A stretch of 64,000 bases of DNA from positions 1-64,000 of the forward strand of contig CAWKFA010000010.1 in the NCBI GenBank assembly GCA_963848825.1. Reading direction: 5' to 3'. Numbering within the stretch: the first letter of the stretch is position 1; every line of letters starts with the position of its first letter. Positions 10,433-18,257 of the stretch are shown piece by piece. Position numbers and translations under genes: made by a program. This DNA is from CAVVSQ01 sp963848825 (GTDB lineage: Bacteria; Planctomycetota; Planctomycetia; Gemmatales; Gemmataceae). A model generated the notes under the pieces. The model was not told the DNA's origin, did not search any database, and saw only the letters and a program-made list of their open reading frames with translations.

Positions 10433-10496
10433 TGCAGATCTTTCCCAAATTAGAAGTCATTTTACCAGTCCATCGCATGGGTATCGAGCAAGACCC

Positions 10497-10748
10497 TCAA
10501 GGCATGTACTCCGCAAAGTCCTTCAGGTGTTCTTCATCGTCCGAGACGATAGTGATGCATCCCTTGCCGAGACCGGGTGGTGGACGCAGCCCAGGCTTCG
10601 GCTTTGGCGGTTCGCTCACAAGCTTTGCCACCGGCAGGTTGTTCTCGGTAATCACCAGGTCGTCGCCTGGCACCAGGTTGTGGATCAGGTCCGGCAGCCT
10701 GGCCTGAGCTTCCTGAATCGTCACCGTTGCTATTATTCTGTCCTTCAT
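10497..10748 (-). CDS. Phd/YefM-type antitoxin, no toxin beside it
   Basis: 83 residues. The first half fits the Phd/YefM antitoxin fold: VTIQEAQARLPDLI, then VPGDDLVITENNLPVAKLV, the beta-hairpin segment that binds DNA as a dimer. The C-terminal tail after residue 48 (proline-rich, then an acidic EEHLKDFAEYMP end) would be the toxin-binding part. Such antitoxins are normally followed by a PIN-domain VapC or a YoeB/Doc toxin, but the next gene downstream (65 bases) is the zinc-finger-like hypothetical. It is therefore an orphan, perhaps a relic. Confidence 0.75.
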   Translation of the reverse strand: MKDRIIATVTIQEAQARLPDLIHNLVPGDDLVITENNLPVAKLVSEPPKPKPGLRPPPGLGKGCITIVSDDEEHLKDFAEYMP

Positions 10749-10854
10749 TTGTCGTGATTTATCAATTCAGCCACTACATCGGATGCAAGACACTGAATAC
10801 CCATCACCAGTTCATTTTATAGCAGAGCGCAGCAAATTACTTGCCGAAGCGGTG

Positions 10855-11208
10855 CTACTTCTCCCGCGTATAGGTGCCGACCGAACCCTGCGGGTTCGTG
10901 AGCGTCAGCGTTTGGTTGTTGATATTGACCTTACTTTTCTCCGTGATCGTCTTGCCCCCGGGCATGGTCAGGCTGATCTCAAGATTGTCGTTGTCGATCC
11001 ATTGGAACGTGCCAGAGCTGACGCTGTCCACGCCTATGGCCTCCTTCTTCACCTTGCCGTCCTTGGTGAATTCCATGATGCTATCGACGGTCGAGCCCTG
11101 ATTCTTGCCTTTCCACTTGCCGATAAGTAGGTCTCTGGAATTCGCCCCGCCGCAGGAGGTCAGGACCAAACAGACAACGCCCACCAAACATAGCCCAAGA
11201 TTGCGCAT
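10855..11208 (-). CDS. small lipoprotein
   Basis: 117 residues from ATG 11208, chosen because GAGGAG lies just upstream and a lipoprotein signal peptide follows: a hydrophobic stretch LCLVGVVCLVL ending in the lipobox LTSC, so the mature protein begins with lipidated Cys at about residue 19. The mature part is a small beta-rich domain (LIGKWKGK, ending VGTYTREK) similar to lipocalin-like 'lipoprotein of about 110 residues' families in planctomycetes. Function unknown. It appears monocistronic. Confidence 0.7.
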   Translation of the reverse strand: MRNLGLCLVGVVCLVLTSCGGANSRDLLIGKWKGKNQGSTVDSIMEFTKDGKVKKEAIGVDSVSSGTFQWIDNDNLEISLTMPGGKTITEKSKVNINNQTLTLTNPQGSVGTYTREK

Positions 11209-11582
11209 TGGAAACTCCTCACGCGATCCCAGAGTTCCTGCCCGAGCCTTCAGGGGGGAATAGCCGTTCGCCAACCGCTGGCTTTAGCCGGAAAAATTGC
11301 GTCAAGGCAGGCAAAACCGCAACGGGATACGCAACAAAAACCCTCCCCGGAAAATGCTATTTCTTCCTGAGGAGCGCGGCTAGCGGGGTGGAGGAAAATC
11401 GCTGGGGCAAGGGAATTGCGTCGGGTGCATCGGGCGAATCGATGCATGGCACTTCTTGGTTGAGAAGTATCAGCAAAAACTGTAATTTCTCGGTGCGTAG
11501 AGACTATATGGCGAAGGCCAGGGTAACTTGCCCGAAGTAGGCGCTGATTTTCCCGTGGATCATGGCACCACAACCTGGCATT
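11209..11582. other. gene-free stretch
   Basis: About 370 bases between two minus-strand genes, upstream of the lipoprotein and downstream of the AbiEii-like gene. It should contain the lipoprotein promoter. I see no repeat, RNA gene or coding signal in it. Confidence 0.35.
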
Positions 11583-12461
11583 TCATTGTTGAACGCCGTT
11601 CAGCAGTGCTGGAATCTTCGCTTTCCGAATCTCTTCGATTACCGCCCGAGAAGACTTCCAGGGATCGCCTGGAATGCGCTTGATCAGTTCTCCCCACACT
11701 CTGCCGAAAGCCGCTATGGCATCATCGTCCGTGAAATTGACGCCCGGTGGAAGCAGGGGGGCAATCTCCTCCGTCAGGCTTTGATTGAGTTTTTTTAGCA
11801 TTCGCTCCTCGGCGTTCGCCCGGCTGATAGGGCGTCCTTCCAGCGCGAGATAATGCTGAAAGCATGCGATCAGCCGGTCACAGTCGAGGCCAAGTTGGAG
11901 TAAACCTTGATTAAGGTCGAACAGGTCGCGGTTTTTGTGCCGCTGAAGTAGGGCACGCAGTTTGGTGCCGAAGATTTCCTCCGACTCGAACGAAACGATC
12001 TCCGCCTTGGCTTGATGCCAGCCACTGTTGACCTCAAAAGGAAAGGGCTTAAGGCCGTGGAGATTTTCATGCTCGCGCGTGTTGATCTCCACCTTGAGCT
12101 TGAGTGGGCTACCGCCAACAACCTCCGGCGTGAACCGGAACGTCAGGTGCATCGAGTGGGCGACCTGCTCCCGATTGGGCTTGCCGAGCCAGGAGAGGGC
12201 TTTGCGTACCCCATCAATCGTCGTCCCGATCGGTTCGGCCTGCGTCTGAACGAGATCGATGTCTTCCGAATAGCGTAGCGGTTTGGCAAACAACAGCTTG
12301 TGGATGGCGGTGCCGCCGCGAAACGCGATCTTTCCTTGCAACTGCTTGCTGTTGAATAGATCGCATAGCGCACGGCTGATAATCAGGTCCTGTTCTACCT
12401 GTCTGGGATCAGGCCAAGGGGCATGGGCACTCCACTCCTGTATGTAAGCGTTGGGGATCAA
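11583..12461 (-). CDS. abiEii: AbiEii/AbiGii-type nucleotidyltransferase toxin
   Basis: 292 residues of the AbiEii toxin family (type IV toxin-antitoxin, abortive infection). The nucleotidyltransferase core is visible: motif I IAFRGGTAIHKLL (about 44-56) and the metal-binding DID in YSEDIDLVQ (about 62-70), followed by a downstream KVEINTREH strand with a third acidic residue and a helical C-terminal region. Known relatives are GTP-binding nucleotidyltransferases that stop growth, including some that block tRNA charging. The start codon overlaps the last four bases of the AbiEi-like gene upstream, as in a classic two-gene TA operon. Confidence 0.85.
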   Translation of the reverse strand: MIPNAYIQEWSAHAPWPDPRQVEQDLIISRALCDLFNSKQLQGKIAFRGGTAIHKLLFAKPLRYSEDIDLVQTQAEPIGTTIDGVRKALSWLGKPNREQVAHSMHLTFRFTPEVVGGSPLKLKVEINTREHENLHGLKPFPFEVNSGWHQAKAEIVSFESEEIFGTKLRALLQRHKNRDLFDLNQGLLQLGLDCDRLIACFQHYLALEGRPISRANAEERMLKKLNQSLTEEIAPLLPPGVNFTDDDAIAAFGRVWGELIKRIPGDPWKSSRAVIEEIRKAKIPALLNGVQQ

Positions 12462-13276
12462 GCGTCAATCTCCACCGGCAGGTTGATTACGAGCTTCCAC
12501 TTGGGATTTCTCTCCTCCCTCTCCGTCAAGGCCGCGACAATCGGTTTGGCCGCTGGATCAAGGTCCTTGAAGGACTTCGCCGTTGCGGCGAAAGCCTGGA
12601 GTACGTTTGCCTGGCGGCTATGCCCAAACTGCTCCAATAGATAGCCAAGGCGTCTGACTGCGGTGTTTTCGTAGGCGCTGGCCGCCTTGATGAGGATGCG
12701 GGAGTCAACTTTACTCCCCAAGTCGTGAACAGCCTGCGCGGCACCGTTGACCCCGGCCGCCCGGTGGAAGTAGCGGCAAATGTCGAGCAACGTCAATTCG
12801 ATGCCGGCGATTTTGGCGAAGCCGGCTTCTGTTTTTAGCTGATCAAGCCACTCGGGACGGTTCGACTCGGCGAAGGCGGTAGGGGCCTGGTAGAGAAACT
12901 CGACTCGCTGGCGCCCGAGTTCAATTTTCGGAAGCTGCCGAGGTGCAATAACCTGAAAGACCATTGCTGCCTGGTGGGCGGACCCGTGGAAGGCTGCGGC
13001 ACGCAGCAAGGAGACTCGGTAATCCAACTCCAGATGTTTCATCAAAGGACCGATCCATCGAGATGGGTCGGGCACACCGCGGGACCGATCCTCAGGTCGC
13101 AGAATCAGGTAGAATCCCCTACGTGGTGAAACAAGCCGGCCTCTCTTCTTCAACCGTGCCACAGATGCCTGAAACGCCTGCGGCGTTTGCCCAAGGTCTG
13201 CCAAAGCAGTTGACTTGGAAAAGTATGCCCGCCCGGCAGCAAGCTGCGAATCGATATATTCCTGGAGGTTTGGCAT
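12458..13276 (-). CDS. abiEi: AbiEi-type antitoxin/transcriptional regulator
   Basis: 272 residues, upstream partner of the AbiEii-like toxin. The N-terminal 60 residues (LQEYIDSQLAAGRAYFSK through KKRGRLVSPRRGFYLI) fit the winged-helix AbiEi N-terminal domain that binds the operon promoter; the rest, with ELTLLDICRYFHRAAGVNG and a helical end, fits the AbiEi C-terminal antitoxin region. In AbiE systems this protein represses the operon and neutralises the toxin without direct contact. The coding region is intact. Repression of this operon is inferred from the family. Confidence 0.8.
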   Translation of the reverse strand: MPNLQEYIDSQLAAGRAYFSKSTALADLGQTPQAFQASVARLKKRGRLVSPRRGFYLILRPEDRSRGVPDPSRWIGPLMKHLELDYRVSLLRAAAFHGSAHQAAMVFQVIAPRQLPKIELGRQRVEFLYQAPTAFAESNRPEWLDQLKTEAGFAKIAGIELTLLDICRYFHRAAGVNGAAQAVHDLGSKVDSRILIKAASAYENTAVRRLGYLLEQFGHSRQANVLQAFAATAKSFKDLDPAAKPIVAALTEREERNPKWKLVINLPVEIDA

Positions 13277-13729
13277 TCCCCAATTATATGCGAAATCCGA
13301 CGAATTTCAACTGCTTTCTGATATGGTTGGGGACCGGAAATCTGCTACAGCTTCTCCCGCGGAGTGTTTCGAGACCACGGCAATCGGAAAAGTCCACCCC
13401 GGCCAGCCGCTTGCATTCCTCGGGGAAAATTTTGATAGTACCCAATTCAGTACCTAATTAACTAGACACTACCCAATTCGTCGGAGATCCTTCGCCAGTG
13501 CGCCTGTTGGCCGCGACCCAAGCATTCGACTTTGCCATGAGAGCGTAACTCCTGGACGGCATGCCGCGAGTACCAGAGCGATCCGTTCTGGCCCGTACAA
13601 TTAAATCGGTAAGAGAGTTCGAAGTAAAAGGGGTCAGACCCCCTGCTACCGGCACGTTGCAGCCAGCCGGGCTGAAGGTTCTCACAACCGGGCGAAGATC
13701 GCTTAACGAAGTCACTTGCAGAGTAAAAC
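13277..13729. other. gene-free stretch with a GGGGTCAGACCCC palindrome
   Basis: About 450 bases between the divergent AbiE operon and the dehydrogenase gene. A half copy of the palindrome that forms the ends of the element at 51655 is present at about 13625-13642 (AAAAGGGGTCAGACCCC). A short direct repeat TACCCAATTC flanks 13440-13485. The minus-strand open frame over 13462-13731 has no recognisable family. The AbiE operon promoter should lie at the left end. Confidence 0.4.
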
Positions 13730-14776
13730 ATGGTTAACTGGCTGATTTACGGCGCCAATGGCTACACCGGATCGCTTATCGCCCGCGAAGCGGTGCGGCG
13801 AGGGCTTCAGCCGATCCTTGGTGGGCGCGACATCGACGCGATAATTGCGCTGGGGTGGGAATTAGGGTTGGCAACGCGCGTTTTTGCCCTGGACGATCCG
13901 GCCAGCGTGGAGAGAAGTCTTCAGGGTGTCTCGGTGGTGCTTCATTGTGCCGGGCCCTTCGCTCGTACATTCCAGCCCATGGTTAATGGCTGTCTGCGAG
14001 TGAAAGCCCATTATTTGGATATTACCGGGGAAGAAAGTGTATTTGAAAGCCTGGCCGGGCGTGATGGTGAAGCCAAAACCGCCGGGGTTATGTTATTGCC
14101 GGGCGTCGGCTTTGATGTGGTGCCGACCGATTGCCTGGCCGCCCACTTGAAAAAGCGGCTGCCGTCGGCGACCCATTTGGCTCTGGCAATCAAATCGTCG
14201 TCGCGAATGTCGCGGGGCACGGCGCTGACGGTGATCGAAGGCATGCACCACGGTGGCCTCGTTCGGCACGAGGGCGTTCTGAAGAAGGTACCCGCCGCCT
14301 GGAAAACGAGGCTCATTGATTTTGGCCGCGGACCGACCAGGGCGATCACAATCCCCTGGGGCGATGTGGCCTCTGCCTTTTACAGCACCGGCATACCCAA
14401 CATCGAAGTTTACATGGAGGCGCCCTTCGCTCTGCGGGCGGCGATGAGGATCAGCCGCTTTTTCGGCTGGGTGCTGGCGTCCCGTTTGGTGCAAGGGTAT
14501 CTGAAAAAGCGGGTTCGCGCCGGCCCACCCGGTCCCACCGATGAAGAACGAGCCAGGGGGAGAAGCCATTTCTGGGGTGAGGTGACCGATGGGGCGGGCA
14601 AGCGGGCCGAAGCTCGCCTGCAAGGCCCCGAAAGCTACACGCTGACCGTGTTAACGGCCCTGGCGGTCGTTGAACGTGTTCTCGCGGGCGACGCTCCGGT
14701 CGGCTACCAAACGCCGTCGACAGCCTACGGGGCTGATTTCGTTTTAAGCGTGAAGGGGGTTGTGCGGGACGGCTGA
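13730..14776 (+). CDS. saccharopine dehydrogenase-like NAD(P)-binding protein (trans-acting enoyl reductase type)
   Basis: 348 residues with an N-terminal Rossmann fold: WLIYGANGYTGSLIA has the G-A-N-G-Y-T-G nucleotide loop at residues 8-14. Later family signs are VLHCAGPF (about 80-87), YLDITGE (about 100-106) and GVGFDVVPTDCLA. These place it in the saccharopine dehydrogenase NADP-binding family, with the subgroup that includes trans-acting enoyl reductases of lipid synthesis. The substrate is unknown. ATG 13730 is the first in-frame start and lies directly in front of the nucleotide loop. No neighbour suggests a pathway. Confidence 0.85.
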   Translation: MVNWLIYGANGYTGSLIAREAVRRGLQPILGGRDIDAIIALGWELGLATRVFALDDPASVERSLQGVSVVLHCAGPFARTFQPMVNGCLRVKAHYLDITGEESVFESLAGRDGEAKTAGVMLLPGVGFDVVPTDCLAAHLKKRLPSATHLALAIKSSSRMSRGTALTVIEGMHHGGLVRHEGVLKKVPAAWKTRLIDFGRGPTRAITIPWGDVASAFYSTGIPNIEVYMEAPFALRAAMRISRFFGWVLASRLVQGYLKKRVRAGPPGPTDEERARGRSHFWGEVTDGAGKRAEARLQGPESYTLTVLTALAVVERVLAGDAPVGYQTPSTAYGADFVLSVKGVVRDG

Positions 14777-15189
14777 AAATGTAGGGGCTAAGGTCGTGGC
14801 GGGACGTGAATGGTCTGAGCATTCGGATCGGGAGCCACCTTGCCGGCTCCTGGAAGGCCAATTAACCCTATCGGGAGCTAGTTTCAAAGATCGCGCGGCC
14901 ATTGTGGAGGTTATCGCCAAGATCGGGTAAAATCGAAACAAGATTTCTGCACGCCCCCGTGGTTTTGTCTGTCTCAATCCGCGAGCATCGAATGACTGCG
15001 CAGCGCCAGATGCCCTGAACAACCGACATACCGCCGCCGACTTTGGCGATCTTGCGGCATATGGTATCGTCACGGGGGACATTCACACCAACCACGCCCT
15101 CACACGTCTGCCCACCGATGATGAGGTCAAACAACAAATGGTAAATAACAGTTTCCGATGAACTCAACGACTCAACGAGGGTCATACTA
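14777..15189. other. gene-free stretch
   Basis: About 410 bases. Open frames on the minus strand (for example 14868-15347) have no family signal and overlap the next gene. No repeat, hairpin with T-run or promoter consensus stands out. Confidence 0.35.
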
Positions 15190-15648
15190 ATGAAGCTCTT
15201 GGAGTTCCTCGGCTGGCGAATCGAATACGACCGCGACGCCACCGTCGCCGCGCACGTTAGCGCTAACACAAGGGCTAGCGGTCCGGAGGCCTGTGGCTGT
15301 GACCCCTGCCGTAACTGGGCCGTAACCCGAGACCGACTGTTTCCCATTGAGTTACTCGCGTTGCTCGATCAGCTCGGTGTGCCATCCGATGGCGAGTGTG
15401 AGGTATACCACAATGCTCGGTTGGAGTCCGGGCTGCATTCCTATGGCGGCTGGTATCACTTCGTTGGCCGGGTGCTAGCCGGCGAGCGGGAGTGCTCGCC
15501 GAACTTGGTCTTCGGATCATTCTCGGTATTCTTTCATTCCTCGCCCGCGCTGTTGCCGGAAACATTTAGCGGTCTGCCAGTCGCTCAGCTTGAATTTGCT
15601 GCCGAAATGCCTTGGTTGTCAGAAGTCCCGGAGGCCACTAACGGATGA
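15190..15648 (+). CDS. conserved hypothetical protein with Cys pair
   Basis: 152 residues without signal peptide. The core CGCDPCRNWAVTRDRLFP (about residues 36-53) followed by EVYHNARLESGLHSYGGW and HFVGRVLAG is a combination found in many bacterial and planctomycete hypothetical proteins; the C-x-C-x2-C cluster might bind a metal. No known activity. The gene ends 41 bases before the DUF433 gene on the same strand, so the two could be co-transcribed. Confidence 0.7.
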   Translation: MKLLEFLGWRIEYDRDATVAAHVSANTRASGPEACGCDPCRNWAVTRDRLFPIELLALLDQLGVPSDGECEVYHNARLESGLHSYGGWYHFVGRVLAGERECSPNLVFGSFSVFFHSSPALLPETFSGLPVAQLEFAAEMPWLSEVPEATNG

Positions 15649-15689
15649 ACGGTCTGACACGCATGCCCCGATAATTATTAAGGAGGCAG

Positions 15690-15923
15690 ATGACGAACTG
15701 GCATGATCGAATCGTCCTGAATCCGAAGGTGCTTGTGGGCAAGCCTGTCATCAAGGGCACTCGCATCGCCGTCGAATTCGTCGTGGAACTGCTCGGTCGA
15801 GGCTGGACCCCGGACCAGATTCTTCGTGAATACAATCACCTGACGCCGGAGGACATTCAGGCTTGCCTGGCTTATGCCGGGGAAGTGTTGAAGTCCGAAC
15901 GAGTTTACCTGTTGCCGACTTGA
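15690..15923 (+). CDS. DUF433 protein (antitoxin-like), toxin partner absent
   Basis: 77 residues matching the DUF433 family: RIVLNPKVLVGKPVIKGTRIAVEFVVELL, then GWTPDQILREYNHLTPEDI. DUF433 proteins are helix-turn-helix antitoxin-like proteins usually followed immediately by a DUF5615 PIN-like toxin (VapB45/VapC45 type). AGGAGG at about 15680-15685 precedes the ATG. After its stop there is only an unrelated antisense-type open frame and then a repeat arm and a minus-strand gene, so the toxin is missing. Confidence 0.8.
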   Translation: MTNWHDRIVLNPKVLVGKPVIKGTRIAVEFVVELLGRGWTPDQILREYNHLTPEDIQACLAYAGEVLKSERVYLLPT

Positions 15924-16032
15924 AAGGCATTGAATGCGCTTCCAGTGGGACGGGGCACGTCTGAACCTGTCACATGGCATTGAACCCGGCGCGATTGGGG
16001 CGGTTGTTGCGAGCGTTTGCGATTTTGCCATT

Positions 16033-16078
16033 CGTGAAGGTCGGTGGGTCAGCGCGAGTACGCTCGACGCCACCCTAC
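16033..16078 (+). repeat. half copy (one arm) of the 132-136 bp palindromic element
   Basis: The segment reads CGGTGGGTCAGCGCGAGTAC and continues to GCTCGACGCCACCCTAC. It is one arm of the inverted-repeat element present in full at 58127, 59252 and 59430, with a few flanking bases of the element interior (TGAAGGT). It lies just downstream of the minus-strand gene 16090-16695, between convergent genes. Confidence 0.75.
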
Positions 16079-16089
16079 AGAGAACAATC

Positions 16090-16695
16090 TCACGCGACAA
16101 ACACATCGCCGCAGGAGGGGCATTTTACTTTTTTGCCTGCAAGGCTGCCTGGGACCTTGAGGGACTTTTGGCAGTTAGAACAGGTGACAATTCTTTTCTC
16201 GGCATTCACGGGTTTGATGGCTTCGGCATCGATTACCTTTTTCGGCCGTGGAGGGGGTGGCTCGTCGAGATCATCTTCGTCGTCGTCGCGGCTGCGTCTT
16301 CGTTGCCGGGGGCGGTCGTCGTCATCGTCCAAATCTTCTTCTTCATCGCGACGTCGTCGCCGCCTGGGCCTATCGTCCTCTTCGTCATCATCCTCTTCGC
16401 GCTGGCGACGTTTTTTCTTCTTCTTGATTCTGCCGCTGGGGGCCATGTCTTTTAAACAGGCAAGGACGATCAGGCCTATGAGCGACAAAAAAGCGAATAG
16501 GCACCAGGCAGGATTTCTGCCCTTGGCCATGGCGTAAAAAGCAAAGGCCGTGAGCAGAAGTCCGGTGCCGACGAGGGAACTTGCCAAAAGGACGGGCGTC
16601 CAGCCTCGACTTTGGCTCATCACGTTGGCGGCAACCTGCATCACGAGTCCGGGCACGCCCAGTGCCAGGCTGATGTTGTTGTAACGAGCGATCAT
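16090..16695 (-). CDS. membrane protein with a charged repeat region and C-terminal zinc ribbon
   Basis: 201 residues in three parts. Residues about 1-85 hold two or three membrane helices (for example VLLASSLVGTGLLLTAFAFYA and CLFAFLSLIGLIVLACL). Residues about 90-155 are almost purely charged, with alternating runs of Lys/Arg and Asp/Glu and a short proline run. The C-terminal 40 residues have CSNCQKSLKVPG and CPSCGDVFV, two C-x2-C knuckles of a zinc ribbon like those at the start of many planctomycete proteins (MJ0042-type), here placed at the end. Function unknown; the charged linker suggests binding of nucleic acid or protein. Confidence 0.75.
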   Translation of the reverse strand: MIARYNNISLALGVPGLVMQVAANVMSQSRGWTPVLLASSLVGTGLLLTAFAFYAMAKGRNPAWCLFAFLSLIGLIVLACLKDMAPSGRIKKKKKRRQREEDDDEEDDRPRRRRRRDEEEDLDDDDDRPRQRRRSRDDDEDDLDEPPPPRPKKVIDAEAIKPVNAEKRIVTCSNCQKSLKVPGSLAGKKVKCPSCGDVFVA

Positions 16696-16726
16696 GATCG
16701 TCCCCGGGAGTAAAGTTCAACTTGAC

Positions 16727-17329
16727 TCAACTGCCACGCTTCGCCATCAATTCGCCCCGCGCCGCCGCCTCCAAGGAATACGTGGGGTCCGCTTCACTCC
16801 ATTTAATGTCGCCGGATGGGCCGTAGATCGCTGGCACCTGTTGGTCGGCCAGGCGCAGCCAGGATTGTACTTGCGTGCGATGGTGGCAGGTATGGAGCAC
16901 GCGCCGCCAGAAAATCCAGATACGCTCGCGCTGGAGCCCGGCGAAGAAGGCCCTCCCTTCCAGCCACCACGCCGTCGTGCCGGCGGCAAGTTGCGGCAAG
17001 CGGGCTTTTACGAGCACGAGATACTTGTCGATGTACGCCTGGACGGTCGGCTGAGCGCCCGCCGGCAGGAGCGTTTCGACCGCGGGTTCCTGGGTGCCGA
17101 CGAACTGGGCAAAAAAACGCCGCTCGGAAAGTAGCTGGTGAACCAGGATGGTGCGCAGGGTGTTGACCTTCTCGTGCGGCTTGAAGTCGAGAATGGCCTC
17201 CGGCACCGCCCGCCAGACGCTCGCTGTCTTGTTGGCTTCGCTGACATAAGTGGTCACGACATGCTGAAAGATCGGCTCGACAGCCCGTGGAATTTCCTCG
17301 TCGGGGATGGCGATGTAGTCGTAATGCAT
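16727..17329 (-). CDS. DinB-family protein
   Basis: 200 residues of helical sequence of the DinB/YfiT four-helix metal-binding family. Candidate metal ligands are His in ILVHQLLSERRFF (about residue 64) and the HTCHHRTQ segment (about 147-154), which is the usual H-x3-H-type site near the third helix. Members are thiol-dependent S-transferases or of unknown function. The gene begins at ATG 17329. The next gene upstream on this strand starts outside the unit. Confidence 0.8.
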   Translation of the reverse strand: MHYDYIAIPDEEIPRAVEPIFQHVVTTYVSEANKTASVWRAVPEAILDFKPHEKVNTLRTILVHQLLSERRFFAQFVGTQEPAVETLLPAGAQPTVQAYIDKYLVLVKARLPQLAAGTTAWWLEGRAFFAGLQRERIWIFWRRVLHTCHHRTQVQSWLRLADQQVPAIYGPSGDIKWSEADPTYSLEAAARGELMAKRGS

Positions 17330-17373
17330 GCGTTATCTCCCTGGGCAGCGCCCAACGAAATTGGTGACGACTG

Positions 17374-17856
17374 TCAATAGGGCCGGTCGTGATCCCAACT
17401 CGCGCGTAAATCTTCAGGCCAGTAACTGCAAGGTAGAATCATGACCGCGTTCGTTTTTTCCGGACAAATCACCAGTGGAAAATAGCCTCCGGCCAAAAAG
17501 CCGCCGGGCAGGTGCGACGGCTGCACGAGGCACGTGGTGAGGTAGGCTTCCTTGCCCAGGCAAAGGGCCCCTGGCAACGTAAGGCGCATGGTTCGGGCGT
17601 ATTCGTCGGTCAGTGCCATGGCGCAAGGCTGCAGGTCAGCGTCCGCGGGCAAGGTACCTTTCAAGGCGAAAAGGCCGTGGGCAATAGCCCTTAAAGTTTC
17701 AGGACGGCTGTCAAAATAGGGATCGGGGCTATAGATGGCATTGACCGGCAGCGTTTGCCGATTGGCGGGGTCGAACAACATGTTGTTCGCCTGAGCGAGC
17801 GCCCCCCAAACGACGCGTCCCTGGTCGCGCAAAACCTTTTGGTCGCGCAAGATCAT
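17374..17856 (-). CDS. conserved hypothetical protein
   Basis: 160 residues if it starts at ATG 17856 (MILRDQKVL); the open frame reaches 18030 but the extra N-terminus is low-complexity and unlike the rest. The sequence has VVWGALAQANNMLFDP, AIYSPDPYFD and a final YFPLVICPEKTNAVMILP block, apparently a compact beta/alpha domain found in planctomycetes. I do not recognise a function. It is 44 bases upstream of the DinB gene on the same strand and may share its transcript. Confidence 0.6.
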   Translation of the reverse strand: MILRDQKVLRDQGRVVWGALAQANNMLFDPANRQTLPVNAIYSPDPYFDSRPETLRAIAHGLFALKGTLPADADLQPCAMALTDEYARTMRLTLPGALCLGKEAYLTTCLVQPSHLPGGFLAGGYFPLVICPEKTNAVMILPCSYWPEDLRASWDHDRPY

Positions 17857-18257
17857 GAGCAACTTATCCCCGGTTTTAAAAAAACGCCACCAGAGGGAAA
17901 AGCCTACACGCAGGCGAAAGGCTCTCCTGTCACTTCGGTTAAACTCTCGGGGCGGCGCCGAAATTGTCGGCGGCGGCCGCCAGCGTGTCACGGCACCAGA
18001 AGTCCTCGTCGGCGTTGCGAAGTGCGCCATCTCAGTCGCTACCTTGAGTTAGCGGTATCCATCACGCGGCATGCACTCGGAGCAAAATGTTCCTTACGGA
18101 ATGATATTCCTCGGGCGTCAGAAGGCGACGTTGTTTGCCAGGCAATGCCGGGGGTCAGTGGACGGATTTGCCGGCGAGTTTCATTTGCTGTTTGGCAAAT
18201 TCTATTGCATAATCCATATAACTGTTATAATCGTTGAAAAACAACCCCCCTGGTTCA
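17857..18257. other. gene-free stretch upstream of a kinase gene
   Basis: About 400 bases between divergent genes, with promoters for both expected. The right end is AT-rich and contains the candidate promoter listed at 18205-18231. Nothing else stands out. Confidence 0.4.
18205..18231 (+). promoter_or_regulatory. candidate sigma-70-type promoter for the kinase gene
   Basis: TTGCAT at 18205-18210 and a perfect TATAAT at 18226-18231, 15 bases apart, in an unusually AT-rich patch 27 bases before the kinase ATG. The spacing is shorter than the 17-base optimum, so this is only a candidate. Confidence 0.35.

Noticed and set aside
13462..13731. Minus-strand frame with possible transposase-like content
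   Set aside because: No recognisable motif could be supported; it overlaps the start of the dehydrogenase gene.
15934..16455. Plus-strand frame after the DUF433 gene, looked at as its toxin
   Set aside because: It does not resemble DUF5615 or PIN proteins and is largely antisense to the charged-linker gene at 16090.
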